Shown here: piece after piece, positions 1-9,318 of the stretch
Layout of the letters: each line of letters begins with the position of its first letter
Position numbering within the stretch: the first letter of the stretch is position 1
NCBI RefSeq assembly: GCF_900110115.1
Contig: NZ_FOCM01000001.1
Location: 372,001-436,000, forward strand
Reading direction: 5' to 3'
DNA length: 64,000 nt
Source of the DNA: Palleronia pelagia
GTDB lineage: Bacteria > Pseudomonadota > Alphaproteobacteria > Rhodobacterales > Rhodobacteraceae
The notes under the pieces: generated by a model
Seen by the model: only the letters and a program-made list of their open reading frames with translations
The model's database searches: none
What the model was told of the DNA's origin: nothing
Made by a program: the position numbers and the translations under genes

Positions 1-1785
1 CTTCGTCATTTCCAGGTCGTCGTCGAACACCGCGCGGGCGGTGAGGGCGAAGCGTGGGCCAATTCGCAGCTGCGCCGCCGCCAGCCAATCGGACTCGGTC
101 CCGAAAAGACCGCTGGCTGGCGAGAAACCGCCACCCGGACCCTGGGTCGTCAGGGCGCCCAGGTCGTTCACCGCGTCCTCGCGCCAGACGCGGCCCACCA
201 CGGCGCCCAGCGTCCAGCCCGATGGGGCGGTGCGTGTATAGCGGACGCCAAGATTGGCACGGACACCGGTTTCGACCCGGTCCTGGCCGGGAAAGCGGCT
301 GAGCGCGAACAGGTTGCCCTCGTCGAATTCCACCAGGATGCTGTCCTCGTTCGGCACGGCGTCGCCGCGGGTGTCGGACCAGGCCAGCTGGACCACCGGC
401 TCGATCAGGTGGCGCACGCCGCCCGCGCCGTTGCGCTGCAACGGCAGGCGCAGGGTCGCCGCGGCATGGGGCACGAGGCGCGCGTTGTAGTCGGGGAAGT
501 TGGGATCGTCGAAGGTGCGATAGACATCGGTATCGGCGCCGATGTTCAGATCGGCCAGCAGCCCGACCGGCGCCAGCCAGCTGCGCCGGTATTCCGCCGC
601 GAATCCGAGCCGCGCCGTGTCGCGCCCGTCCGTCGGCAGGGACGAGCGCCGCGACAGGACCTCGAGATCGCCGCCCAGCACCAACTGTCCGCCCCCCGCG
701 CGGATGGCCCGTTCGTAGGACACCGTGCCGTAGACGCCGGGCAGCTGGTCGCGGATGGGGATTTCCGAACTGCGCAGCGTCTCGAACCCCGCCAGCGATG
801 CGTCGAAAAGCGAGTCGCGCCGCGCCCGGAACAGCCGCGCGCCGGTTTCCAGGCGGTCGCGGTCCGAATATCCGTAATCGATCAGGTAGGCCTCGTCCGA
901 GACCTCCTCGATATCGAGCTCGAGCCGGAAGTCGCGTGGCAGGTCGAAGCGCCCGCGCCCGAACACGTAGTAGCGCGTGTCGTCCGGGAACAGGTCATCC
1001 CGGGTCAGCGCCGCGTCGAACTGAAGCGTGCCGAAGCGGAACGCCTGGCGGTAGCGCGCTTCGAGCGTGGTGGTCGATGTCGACAGGTAGGGCGTCAGCG
1101 TCAGGTCCGCGTGATCGCCCAGCCGAAAGAAATACGGCACTTTCACCCCGGTCCCGAGCTGCGACGTTGTTCGGATCGACGGGATCAGCAGGCCCGAGGT
1201 CCGCGTCAACGTGGGGTCGGGCAGCCGCAGGTAGGGGAAGAACGCGATGGGCAGGCCGAGCACCCGGAACTGTGCGTTCTCGAAATAAAGCTGCCGTTCC
1301 TGCTGGTCGTGAACCACGCGGCGGGCCCGGATCTCCCATGTCGGGATCGGGTTCTCGGCGCAGACCTCGCAGGACGAGGCGACGGTGTTCGACAGCTCGG
1401 TATAGCGGCCCGAGACCCGCGCCAGCTGGGTCGCGGCCAGTTGCAGTTGCTGGTCCAGCACCATCCGGGCCGACCGCAGCACACCGTTCTGAAGATCCGC
1501 GTCCAGCTCGGCCATGTCGGCCAGGACCACGGTATCCTCGCCGTCGCGCAGGGTGATCGGGCCCGTGATGATCAGCCGGTCGGCGGGCTGGTCATAGGTG
1601 ATCCGCGTGGCCTGTAGCCGCACGCCGTCATACAGAACCTCGACCCGGCCCTCGGCCACGAGCTGGTTGCCGGTCTCGACCTCGACCCGGTCGGCCACCA
1701 GCGTCGCCACGGGCGGGGCCGCCGCCTGCGCCAGCGCGGCCAGCGGCAGAAGCGCCGCGATCAGGGCAAGGCACAGCAAACGCAT
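1..1785 (-). CDS. lptD: LPS-assembly outer membrane protein LptD (3' end cut by window)
   Basis: Outer-membrane beta-barrel that inserts lipopolysaccharide into the outer leaflet at the end of the Lpt bridge. The visible 595 residues begin with a signal peptide ending near ALAQA, then an OstA/LptA-like N-terminal domain (residues ~28-100, with VEVETGNQLVAEGRVEV), then the long barrel rich in aromatic and charged alternation. A Cys pair (SCEVC) lies near residue 139, compatible with the disulfides the family needs. The ATG overlaps the lptG stop by one base, so the gene is the third of an lptF-lptG-lptD operon. The stop codon lies beyond base 1, so the C-terminus is missing. Identification is from domain order and context. 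Confidence 0.93.
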   Translation of the reverse strand, partial: MRLLCLALIAALLPLAALAQAAAPPVATLVADRVEVETGNQLVAEGRVEVLYDGVRLQATRITYDQPADRLIITGPITLRDGEDTVVLADMAELDADLQNGVLRSARMVLDQQLQLAATQLARVSGRYTELSNTVASSCEVCAENPIPTWEIRARRVVHDQQERQLYFENAQFRVLGLPIAFFPYLRLPDPTLTRTSGLLIPSIRTTSQLGTGVKVPYFFRLGDHADLTLTPYLSTSTTTLEARYRQAFRFGTLQFDAALTRDDLFPDDTRYYVFGRGRFDLPRDFRLELDIEEVSDEAYLIDYGYSDRDRLETGARLFRARRDSLFDASLAGFETLRSSEIPIRDQLPGVYGTVSYERAIRAGGGQLVLGGDLEVLSRRSSLPTDGRDTARLGFAAEYRRSWLAPVGLLADLNIGADTDVYRTFDDPNFPDYNARLVPHAAATLRLPLQRNGAGGVRHLIEPVVQLAWSDTRGDAVPNEDSILVEFDEGNLFALSRFPGQDRVETGVRANLGVRYTRTAPSGWTLGAVVGRVWREDAVNDLGALTTQGPGGGFSPASGLFGTESDWLAAAQLRIGPRFALTARAVFDDDLEMTK

Positions 1786-2879
1786 CAGCCGTCTTCCCAG
1801 TGCAACAGCAGGCCCAGCGGCAGCAGGATGGCGGCCACGGGCGGTCCCCAGGCGGCCAGGAGGATCGGGATCTGGCCGGTCTCTCCCAGGATTTGCGCGA
1901 AATTTCGGATGAAGAAAAGTGCGAAGCCCAATCCGAGTGCCAGGAGAACCATCAGCCCGGTGCGTCCGAACCGCGTGTGGCGCATGGTGAACCCCGCGCC
2001 CACCAGCACCATCGCGGCCAGCAGCAGCGGCATGGACAGCTCCATCTGCAGCCAGACCCTGTGCTTGCGGGCCGAGAAACCGGCGGATTCCAGCTGGTCG
2101 ATGAAGCGCGGCAGATCCCAGACCGGCACGCCCGACGGGTTCGCGAAGCTGTCGAGGATCTGCGTCGCCGTCAGTGTCGCGTCCACCACCAGATCCTCGT
2201 GGGTCCGCGCTCCCTGCTCGGGGTTGGGGCTGTCGAACCGCCATTCCTTGGCATCCGTCAGTCGCCACTCGGCGCCGTCGAGCCGTGCCTCCTCCGCCTC
2301 GATCCTGTAGGACGGCGCCCCGAAGCTGGTGAAGCCGAGGAAGCTTACCCCGTAAAGGATCGTGCCGTCGGGATTGGCCCGCACGGCGCGGATCACGGTC
2401 TGCTGTCCGTTGCCGCCCTGGCGCAGCCACAGGCCGTCCTCGCTGATCGTCAGCGCGGCCCGGTCGCCGCCCTGGATCAGCGTGACCTGCCGGTCGTATT
2501 GCTGGCTGGTGGCCGCGACGATGGGGTTCAGCACCGCCACGCCCAGCCCGCCCACGACCAGCGCGACCGCCACCGGTGCCGTCAGGCTGCGCAGGGCCGA
2601 GCGCCCCGAGGCCCGGGTGACCACCAGCTCGGACGTGCGGGCCAGGTTCAGGAACAGCGCCAGCGTCGCCATGATGACCAGCAGCGGCAGGATGCGGTAG
2701 AGCGTTTCGGGCACGCTCAGGGCCGTCAGTCCCAGAAGCCGCGCGAAGCTGACCCCGTCACCATCGAAGCGGCGCACCTGCTCCACCAGGTCCAGCAGCA
2801 TCAGGATGCCGAAGAAGATCGCGGCCACCATGAGGAAGGTGGTCAGGAACCGCCGCGCGAAATACCGATGCAGGATCAT
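1785..2879 (-). CDS. lptG: LPS export ABC transporter permease LptG
   Basis: Inner-membrane permease that, with LptF and the LptB ATPase, extracts LPS from the inner membrane. 364 residues in the YjgP/YjgQ family: two N-terminal membrane helices, a large periplasmic beta-jellyroll segment (~residues 130-265), and C-terminal helices including GLGFALFFIRNFAQILGETG. The start MILHRYFARRFL is chosen because it overlaps the lptF stop by four bases (ATGA); a longer in-frame reading would run into lptF. It is followed by lptD with a one-base overlap, so translation is probably coupled through all three genes. Confidence 0.95.
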   Translation of the reverse strand: MILHRYFARRFLTTFLMVAAIFFGILMLLDLVEQVRRFDGDGVSFARLLGLTALSVPETLYRILPLLVIMATLALFLNLARTSELVVTRASGRSALRSLTAPVAVALVVGGLGVAVLNPIVAATSQQYDRQVTLIQGGDRAALTISEDGLWLRQGGNGQQTVIRAVRANPDGTILYGVSFLGFTSFGAPSYRIEAEEARLDGAEWRLTDAKEWRFDSPNPEQGARTHEDLVVDATLTATQILDSFANPSGVPVWDLPRFIDQLESAGFSARKHRVWLQMELSMPLLLAAMVLVGAGFTMRHTRFGRTGLMVLLALGLGFALFFIRNFAQILGETGQIPILLAAWGPPVAAILLPLGLLLHWEDG

Positions 2880-3994
2880 GCCGCCGCCCGTGCCTGTCTT
2901 CGACGCGCGGGCCGGGCCGCCTGCCACAAGAGGATCGCGGTCAGCACCAGCCCGAACGCGGTCGCAGAATAGGCCATGACCATGGGTGCCCCGGACATCA
3001 CCATGTCGGCGGCCAGGTTGTCGATCAGCTCGACCGCGATCAGGCAACAGACCGCGCCCACGATCTGCGGCGTTGCGCCGAAGCGCGAGAACCGGCCCAG
3101 AAGCATCACGGCGAAGCCCACCAGGGGCGTGACCATGGCGGCCAGCGCCTGGGTGAAGCGCTCGTGACCTTGGAAGACGAGGGCGCGCCGGTCGTCTCCC
3201 GTTTCGGCCTGCAATTCAGGCGTGGCGCGGAACAGCTCGGCCGTGCTCAGCGCGTCGGCGTCCCGCGCGCGGCTCTGCATCGGGTCCACGAGGTCCGAGA
3301 TGTCGAAGGCGAAACTGTCGAACCGGGTGGTCGCCAGCCGCTGGGTGGCAAGGTCGAGCGTCTGGACCGTGCCGTCGTACATCACCAGCCGGGGCCCGAG
3401 ATCGGAGCGCACCAGCAGCCCCCGGCGGGCCGAGTAGGTCACGCGCCGCGTGTCGTCGCGGGCGTCGGACAGGAACAGGCCCATCAGCTCGGTCTCGGGC
3501 GTGATCTCGGCGATGAACACGGTGATGCCGTCGGAAGGATACAGGAACTCGCCGTCGGTCAGCAGGCCCGCGGTCACGTCCTCGGCGATCTCGGCGCTGC
3601 GCTGGTCCAGCCGGTCGGTCGAGATCGGCACCAGCACGTGGGTCAGCACCATCGCCAGCGTCGCGCAGATCAGCCCGAACACCGCCACCGGCCGCACCAG
3701 ACGCGCGGGCGAGAAGCCTGCCGCCTGGATGACCACCAGCTCGCTGTCGCCGCGCAGGCGGTTCGCCACGTAGACCGATGCCGCGAAGGCCGAGACCGGC
3801 AGCACGACGCGGATCACGTTCGGCAGCGACAGGGCCGTGAACTCGAGAAAGACCAGCGCCGACTGCCCGTTCGAGATCAGCCGGTCGAACAGGACGACGG
3901 CGCGGTTCACCCAATAGACCAGCACCAGGACAAGGCTGAAAAAGCCGAACAGCATCAAGAGCTGCGACAGCACGTAGCGATCGAACCGCGGCAC
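2876..3994 (-). CDS. lptF: LPS export ABC transporter permease LptF
   Basis: Partner permease of LptG in LPS transport. 372 residues, YjgP/YjgQ fold: N-terminal MPRFDRYVLSQLLMLFGFF helix, coupling segment with RGDSELVVIQAAGFSPARL (typical of LptF/G), periplasmic domain, then C-terminal helices and an Arg/Ala-rich tail. First gene of the lptF-lptG-lptD operon. It diverges from pepA across a 131-base gap, which must hold both promoters. Confidence 0.95.
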   Translation of the reverse strand: MPRFDRYVLSQLLMLFGFFSLVLVLVYWVNRAVVLFDRLISNGQSALVFLEFTALSLPNVIRVVLPVSAFAASVYVANRLRGDSELVVIQAAGFSPARLVRPVAVFGLICATLAMVLTHVLVPISTDRLDQRSAEIAEDVTAGLLTDGEFLYPSDGITVFIAEITPETELMGLFLSDARDDTRRVTYSARRGLLVRSDLGPRLVMYDGTVQTLDLATQRLATTRFDSFAFDISDLVDPMQSRARDADALSTAELFRATPELQAETGDDRRALVFQGHERFTQALAAMVTPLVGFAVMLLGRFSRFGATPQIVGAVCCLIAVELIDNLAADMVMSGAPMVMAYSATAFGLVLTAILLWQAARPARRRQARAAA

Positions 3995-4125
3995 GCTTCC
4001 CCCTCGATGGCCTGTCCCCTGGCGCGACCCTAGCGCAGGTCAGCGGGCGCGGAAACTGCCTTCTGGTCAACACGGCGGCGCGCGACTAGGTGTGCCGGGA
4101 CCCTACAATGATCCAGGAGCCGCCG

Positions 4126-5595
4126 ATGACCCGCCCCGCCACGTTGACCTTCCGCAAGACCGACACCGACGCCCTGGCCGAGCTCACCGGCCACGTGGTG
4201 GTGTTTCTCGGCGAGGATGGTGCGCTCGGGTCCGGTGCACAGGCCGTCGACAGCGCGGCGGGCGGCGCGGTGGCGCGGTTTGCGGCCAGCAAGAGCGGCA
4301 CGAAGATGAAGACCGGCGCCGCGCAGACCATCGCCTGGCCCGGCGGCATGAAGGCCGACAGCGTCATCGCGGTGAAACTGCCCGCCGATGCCTCCGCCGA
4401 AGATGCGCGGCGCGCGGGCACGGCCGCCATGCGCGCGGCCGGCGACGGCCCGCTCACCATCCTGGCCGAGGATCGCCCTGATGCCGAGCTGATCGCGCTG
4501 GGCGCGCTGCTGCGCGACTACGACTACACGGACCAGAAAACGCCCGGAAGCGACGGGCACCCGGGGCCGCGCGACGTCGTGGTCATGGCCGACCGCCCCG
4601 AAGGACTCGACGCCGCGGCGGTGCAGGCCGTGGCCGAGGGCGTGTTCTTCACCCGTGACCTCGTGAACGCGCCCGCGAACGTCCTGACCACGACCGAGTT
4701 CGCCGACCGGCTTTCGGCCCTGGGCGACCTGGGCCTTGAGGTCGAGGTGCTGGACGAGGACAAGCTCGGCGCGCTCGGCATGGGCGCGCTTCTGGCCGTG
4801 GGGCAGGGCAGCGACAGCCCGTCGAAGGTCGTGGTCATGCGCTGGAACGGGGGCGGGGACGAGGCGCCGCTGGCCCTGGTCGGCAAGGGCGTGGTCTTCG
4901 ACACGGGCGGCATCTCGCTCAAGCCCGGTGCGGGCATGGAAGACATGACCATGGACATGGGCGGCGCGGGCGTCGTCTCGGGCGTGATGAAGACGCTGGC
5001 GCTGCGCAAGGCGCGCGCCAACGTGGTGGGGCTGGTGGGCCTGGTCGAGAACATGCCGGGGCCGAACGCCACGCGCCCCGGTGACGTGGTCAAGTCCATG
5101 AAGGGCGACACGATCGAGGTTATCAACACCGACGCCGAGGGCCGGCTCGTCCTGGCGGACGTGATGTGGTACGCGCAGGACCGGTTCAAACCGGCGGCGA
5201 TGATCGACCTGGCGACGCTGACGGGTGCCATGATCGTGGCGCTGGGTCACGACACGGCCGGCTTTTTCAGCAATGACGACGCGTTGTCCGAGGCGTTGAG
5301 CGCGGCGGCGAAATCCGAGGACGAGGCCGCCTGGCGTCTGCCGCTGGGCAAGCCCTATGCCGATCTGCTCAAGTCGCGCATCGCGGACGTGAAGAACGTG
5401 GGTGGCCGGCCCGCCGGCGCGATCACGGCGGCCGAGTTCCTGCAGCGCTTCGTCACCGAGGGCACCGCCTGGTGCCATATCGACATCGCCGGTGTCGCGC
5501 TGACCAAGTCCGACAGCCCCTACGCCCCCAAGGGGGCCTCGGGCTGGGGCGTCCGCGCGCTCGACCGGCTGGTGCGCGACCGGTACGAGGGCTGA
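4126..5595 (+). CDS. pepA: leucyl aminopeptidase (M17)
   Basis: Cytoplasmic dinuclear-metal exopeptidase that removes N-terminal residues from peptides. 489 residues: a variable N-terminal domain and a C-terminal M17 catalytic domain with VGKGVVFDTGG (K254, D259), MDMGG and the diagnostic NTDAEGRL at residues 334-341. The start MTRPATLTF is preferred over two upstream in-frame starts (GTG 4090, ATG 4108) because AGGAG sits about seven bases before it. It diverges from lptF and is followed eight bases later by holC, the usual alphaproteobacterial arrangement. Confidence 0.95.
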   Translation: MTRPATLTFRKTDTDALAELTGHVVVFLGEDGALGSGAQAVDSAAGGAVARFAASKSGTKMKTGAAQTIAWPGGMKADSVIAVKLPADASAEDARRAGTAAMRAAGDGPLTILAEDRPDAELIALGALLRDYDYTDQKTPGSDGHPGPRDVVVMADRPEGLDAAAVQAVAEGVFFTRDLVNAPANVLTTTEFADRLSALGDLGLEVEVLDEDKLGALGMGALLAVGQGSDSPSKVVVMRWNGGGDEAPLALVGKGVVFDTGGISLKPGAGMEDMTMDMGGAGVVSGVMKTLALRKARANVVGLVGLVENMPGPNATRPGDVVKSMKGDTIEVINTDAEGRLVLADVMWYAQDRFKPAAMIDLATLTGAMIVALGHDTAGFFSNDDALSEALSAAAKSEDEAAWRLPLGKPYADLLKSRIADVKNVGGRPAGAITAAEFLQRFVTEGTAWCHIDIAGVALTKSDSPYAPKGASGWGVRALDRLVRDRYEG

Positions 5596-5603
5596 GCCCC
5601 GCC

Positions 5604-6062
5604 ATGGGCGTCGCGATGTTCTACCACCTGACGCGCCGCCCGCTCGAGGCGGTGTTGCCCACGCTGCTGGAGAAGTCGCTGGCGCAGGGGTGGCGGGTCT
5701 GCGTGCGCGGCGGCAACGCCGTCCGGCTCGACCAGCTGGACCAGGCGTTGTGGACCTATTCGGACGACAGTTTCCTGCCCCACGGGCGGGCGGGCGGCCC
5801 CCATGATGCGCTGCAACCCGTTCTGCTGGCCGATGGTCCGGACCTGCCGCCCCGGACCGCCTGCCTGATGAGCGTGGACGGGGCCAACGTGTCGCTGGAT
5901 GAGGTCAATTCACTGGAACGGGTCTGTATCCTGTTCGACGGCAACGATAACGGTGCGCTGGAAAAGGCGCGGTCCCAGTGGCGGGACCTGACGCGGGCCG
6001 GCGCGTCGGCGCAATACTGGTCCGAGGAATCGGGCCAGTGGCAGAAGAAAGCCGAGTCCTGA
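5604..6062 (+). CDS. holC: DNA polymerase III subunit chi
   Basis: Accessory clamp-loader subunit that links the DNA polymerase III holoenzyme to SSB. 152 residues with the family opening FYHLTRRPLEAVLPTLLEKSLAQG and the central VDQ/LW pattern (LDQLDQALWTYSDDSFLPHG). It lies eight bases after pepA and is probably co-transcribed with it. The start at 5604 (MGVAMFYH) is taken; an internal ATG at 5616 (MFYHL) is equally reasonable by family length. It converges with the protease gene that ends at 6069. Confidence 0.9.
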   Translation: MGVAMFYHLTRRPLEAVLPTLLEKSLAQGWRVCVRGGNAVRLDQLDQALWTYSDDSFLPHGRAGGPHDALQPVLLADGPDLPPRTACLMSVDGANVSLDEVNSLERVCILFDGNDNGALEKARSQWRDLTRAGASAQYWSEESGQWQKKAES

Positions 6063-6068
6063 CGCCCC

Positions 6069-6647
6069 CTACGGGCTGAGCGTCAGCCGGTCGTTCTCGA
6101 TCGAGATGCGGCCGAAGCGCTGGAGATAGCTCATCCCCAGAAGCGAACTGCTCATCTCGCCGCCATTGACCGAGGCGCGCACGTCCTCGGCCACGAACTC
6201 CCCCACCGACACTTCCGAGAGCATCACGAACGCCATGGGCACCGTGCCGTTCGCCGTGCGCGCGCGCCCGGTATAGGCCAGCTGTTCGGGGTCGAGCCCC
6301 ACGCGCCGCGCATCGCGCTGGCTCAGCACCATGTCCGACGCGCCGGTGTCGACGATGAAGTCGACGGAGATGTCCTGGATGTTCAGCGTGACGCGGTAGT
6401 GTCCGTCGAAGCTGCGCGGAACCACCAGTTCGCCCCGGCTGCTCAGAACCTGGGCGGGCGCGACGTCGTCGCGCAGATCGCTCCATAATCCCGCGACGGC
6501 GATGGCGCCGACGAAGATGAGGCCCCAGATGGCGGCCTGCTGCATGGTCTTGCCCAGGCTGTTTCGGTTCGAGACGAAGAAATACCCTGCAATCACCGAA
6601 CCAAGCAGGACCAGATACACAAGCGAAGCAATCGAATCACCATTCAT
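6069..6647 (-). CDS. retropepsin-like aspartic protease, membrane anchored (TIGR02281 type)
   Basis: 192 residues. Two N-terminal membrane helices (~8-26 and ~38-56) are followed by a single-lobe clan AA aspartic protease domain with the active-site motif DTGAS (residues ~101-105) and the hydrophobic partner SSSLLGMSYLQRF. Proteins of this type are thought to act as dimers like retroviral proteases. The natural substrate is not known from sequence. Monocistronic between holC (convergent) and marC (upstream, same strand, 36-base gap). Confidence 0.85.
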   Translation of the reverse strand: MNGDSIASLVYLVLLGSVIAGYFFVSNRNSLGKTMQQAAIWGLIFVGAIAVAGLWSDLRDDVAPAQVLSSRGELVVPRSFDGHYRVTLNIQDISVDFIVDTGASDMVLSQRDARRVGLDPEQLAYTGRARTANGTVPMAFVMLSEVSVGEFVAEDVRASVNGGEMSSSLLGMSYLQRFGRISIENDRLTLSP

Positions 6648-6683
6648 GCGCCTGATTTAAGGCCCGGAAAACGGTGTGCCAAG

Positions 6684-7316
6684 CTAGGCTTGCAGGCCAA
6701 ATCCGCGCAGCCCGTCCAGCACGAACTGAACCGACAGCGCCGACAACAGCATCCCCAGCAGCCGCGTGACCACAAGGACGCCGGTGTCGCCAAGCGCGCG
6801 TTCGATCCAGCCCGCGCTGAGAAAAAGGATGAAGCATATCCCGTAAACCACCGTGGCGACGCCGAAAATACCGGCCTGCAACAGCGGCTCGCCGCTGGCC
6901 TGATCGGTCAGCAGGATGATGGACGTGATCGATCCCGGCCCCGCCAGCAGCGGGATGGCTAGCGGGAAGACCGACGGGTCGTCGCCGGGATCGTGGTCGT
7001 CGGCCTCGGACTGGTCCTGCCGCCGCTGGGTGCGCCGGCCGAACAACATCTCGAGCGCGGTGAGGAACAGCAGGATGCCCCCCGCGATCCGGAAGGCGGG
7101 CATCGAGATGCCGACGAATCCCAGCACCGCCTCGCCGAACAGGCCGAACAGCAGCAGGATCCCCATGCCGATGATGCAGGCGCGGATGGCGATGGCACGG
7201 CGGCGCGCCCGCGCCATGCCCTGGGTCAGCGCCAGGTAGATCGGCGTGGTGCCCACCGGGTCGATGATGACGAACAGCGTCACGAAGGCGGTGACGTAGA
7301 AGTCGAGCTCGGTCAC
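6684..7316 (-). CDS. MarC family integral membrane protein
   Basis: 210 residues, six predicted membrane helices, MarC/UPF0056 family. The family signatures are FVIIDPVGTTPIYLALTQG near the N-terminus and PLAIPLLAGPGSITSIIL around residue 118. A charged cytoplasmic loop (RRTQRRQDQSEADDHD) separates helices 3 and 4. The start is GTG at 7316. No transport substrate is established for the family, and the historical link to multiple antibiotic resistance is not supported. It lies 55 bases after the ABC-F gene on the same strand. Confidence 0.88.
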   Translation of the reverse strand: MTELDFYVTAFVTLFVIIDPVGTTPIYLALTQGMARARRRAIAIRACIIGMGILLLFGLFGEAVLGFVGISMPAFRIAGGILLFLTALEMLFGRRTQRRQDQSEADDHDPGDDPSVFPLAIPLLAGPGSITSIILLTDQASGEPLLQAGIFGVATVVYGICFILFLSAGWIERALGDTGVLVVTRLLGMLLSALSVQFVLDGLRGFGLQA

Positions 7317-7371
7317 GCTGCGGACCCCGAAGCTGCGGACGGTCGCGACCCGTTATCCGGGCGTCCGACCG

Positions 7372-9222
7372 TCATGCCTCGGCCCGTTCCAGCCGTTCCA
7401 GCGCCGCCATCCACAGTGTTTCGGCCCGGTCGAGCCCTTCCATCACCTCGGCATACTTGCGGTTCCACGTCTCCAGCTCGCCGACGCGGCTGTCCTCGTA
7501 AAGCGTCGGGTCGGCCAGCTTCTTGGCCAGCTTCTCGCGCATCTCGGTCAGCTTCTCGACCCGCGCCTCGCCCTTGCGCACCTCGGATTTCAGCGCCAGC
7601 AGGTCCTCGCGGCTGGCCCGCTTGACCGGGGCCTTGGGCTTCTCGGCCTTCTTCTTCGGCTCGTCCGTCTGCAACAGCATCCGCCGATAGGCTTCGAGGT
7701 CGTCCTCGAACGGCGCGACGCGGCCATCCTTCACCAGCCACAGGCGGTCGGCCACCAGGCTCAGCAGGTGCATGTCGTGGCTGACGAGGATCACGGCGCC
7801 GGAATAGGCGGTCAGAGCGTCGACCAGCGCCTCGCGGCTTTCCATGTCCAGGTGGTTGGTCGGCTCGTCGAGGATCAGCATGTGGGGCGCGTCGATGGTG
7901 GCCAGCAGCAGGCTCAGCCGTGCCTTCTGCCCGCCCGACAGGCTGCCCACCAGCGTTTCGGCCTGGTCGGCGCCCAGCCCGAAGCCCGCAAGCCGCGCGC
8001 GGTGCCTGGCCGGCGTCTCGTCCGGGCGCAGGCGGCGGACATGGTCGATGGGCGTCTCGTCCACGTACAGCTCGTCCACCTGGTGCTGCGCGAAATAGCC
8101 CACGCGCAGCTTGGCGGCCTTGGTGATCCGCCCGCCCATGGGCGCGAGCTTGTCGGCCAGCAGTTTGGACAGGGTCGACTTGCCCTCGCCGTTCCGGCCC
8201 AGCAGGGCGATCCGGTCGTCCTGGTCGATGCGCAGGGTCATCTTGCCCAGCACCACGCGCTCGCCGTAGCCCACGCTGGCCGATTCCAGGTTCACGATGG
8301 GCGGCGACAGCTCTTCGGGTTCGGGGAAGCTGAAGGCACGCAGGGCGGCTTCCTGCGGGGACTGGATGGTTTCCAGCCGCTCGATCATCTTGATGCGGCT
8401 TTGCGCCTGCTTGGCCTTTGTGGCCTGCGCGCGGAAGCGGTCGACGAATTTCTGCAGGTGGGCGCGGCGGGCCTCGACCTTCTTGGCCTCGCTTTCCGCC
8501 GCGGCGCGCTGCGCGGCCTTGGTGCGGGCGAAGGTGTCGTAGTTGCCGGTGAACAGCGTCAGCTTCTTGGCCTCGAGATGGAGGATCGAGTTCACCGCCC
8601 GGTTCAGCAGCCCGCGGTCGTGGCTGATGATGATGACCGTGTGCGGATAGCGCGACAGGTAGTTTTCCAGCCACAGCGCGCCCTCGAGGTCGAGGTAGTT
8701 GGTGGGCTCGTCCAGCAGCAGCACGTCGGGCTGCGAGAACAGCACGCCGGCCAGCGCCACGCGCATGCGCCAGCCGCCCGAGAAGGCGCTGCAGGGCATG
8801 GCGATCTCGGCCTGGGTGAAGCCGAGGCCGCGCAACAGCTGGGTGGCGCGCGCCTCGCCCGACCAGGCGTCGATATCGGCCAGGCGGGTCTGGATCTCGG
8901 CGATGCGGCCGGCATCCGTCGCCGTCTCGGCCTCGGCCATGAGGCCCGCACGCTCGGTATCGGCGGCCAGCACCGTGTCCAGCAGCGACACGTCGGACGA
9001 CGGCACCTCCTGCCGCACGCCGCCGATGCGTGCGCGCGACGGCAGGCCGATGCTGCCGCTTTCCAGAACCAGCTCGCCCCGGATCAGCTTGAACAGGGTG
9101 GTCTTGCCGGTGCCGTTGCGGCCCACCACGCCGACCTTGTGGCCTTCGGGAATGGTGGCCGACGCGCCCTCGAACAGGGTGCGGCCCGCGACCGCGTAGG
9201 TGATGTCATGGATCCTGAGCAT
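7372..9222 (-). CDS. ABC-F family ATP-binding protein
   Basis: 616 residues with two ABC ATPase domains and no membrane segments. Walker A motifs are GRNGTGKTTL (~residue 34) and GRNGEGKSTL (~330). Signatures are FSGGWRMR and LSGGQKARL, each followed by LLLDEPTNYLD or LILDEPTNHLD. The inter-domain linker is rich in Lys/Arg, as in ABC-F proteins that bind the ribosomal E site. A C-terminal charged coiled coil (~530-616) resembles the Uup-type arm. Start MLRIHDITYAVAG at 9222 is chosen because an upstream extension lacks ABC character. It diverges from the GST gene across 96 bases. Confidence 0.92.
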   Translation of the reverse strand: MLRIHDITYAVAGRTLFEGASATIPEGHKVGVVGRNGTGKTTLFKLIRGELVLESGSIGLPSRARIGGVRQEVPSSDVSLLDTVLAADTERAGLMAEAETATDAGRIAEIQTRLADIDAWSGEARATQLLRGLGFTQAEIAMPCSAFSGGWRMRVALAGVLFSQPDVLLLDEPTNYLDLEGALWLENYLSRYPHTVIIISHDRGLLNRAVNSILHLEAKKLTLFTGNYDTFARTKAAQRAAAESEAKKVEARRAHLQKFVDRFRAQATKAKQAQSRIKMIERLETIQSPQEAALRAFSFPEPEELSPPIVNLESASVGYGERVVLGKMTLRIDQDDRIALLGRNGEGKSTLSKLLADKLAPMGGRITKAAKLRVGYFAQHQVDELYVDETPIDHVRRLRPDETPARHRARLAGFGLGADQAETLVGSLSGGQKARLSLLLATIDAPHMLILDEPTNHLDMESREALVDALTAYSGAVILVSHDMHLLSLVADRLWLVKDGRVAPFEDDLEAYRRMLLQTDEPKKKAEKPKAPVKRASREDLLALKSEVRKGEARVEKLTEMREKLAKKLADPTLYEDSRVGELETWNRKYAEVMEGLDRAETLWMAALERLERAEA

Positions 9223-9318
9223 GGCCCGCGCATTAGCAGAGCGTGCGGCCGCGCGAAAGCCACACTGGCCGGACAGGGCCAGGGTCTTTACGCTCGGCCC
9301 GACCAAGCGGAGGAATAC

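Noticed and set aside
7768-9318. Long plus-strand frame upstream of the GST gene
   Set aside because: It is antisense to the ABC-F gene; GST similarity begins only at MTITLHSLQ (9319), where a ribosome site is present.
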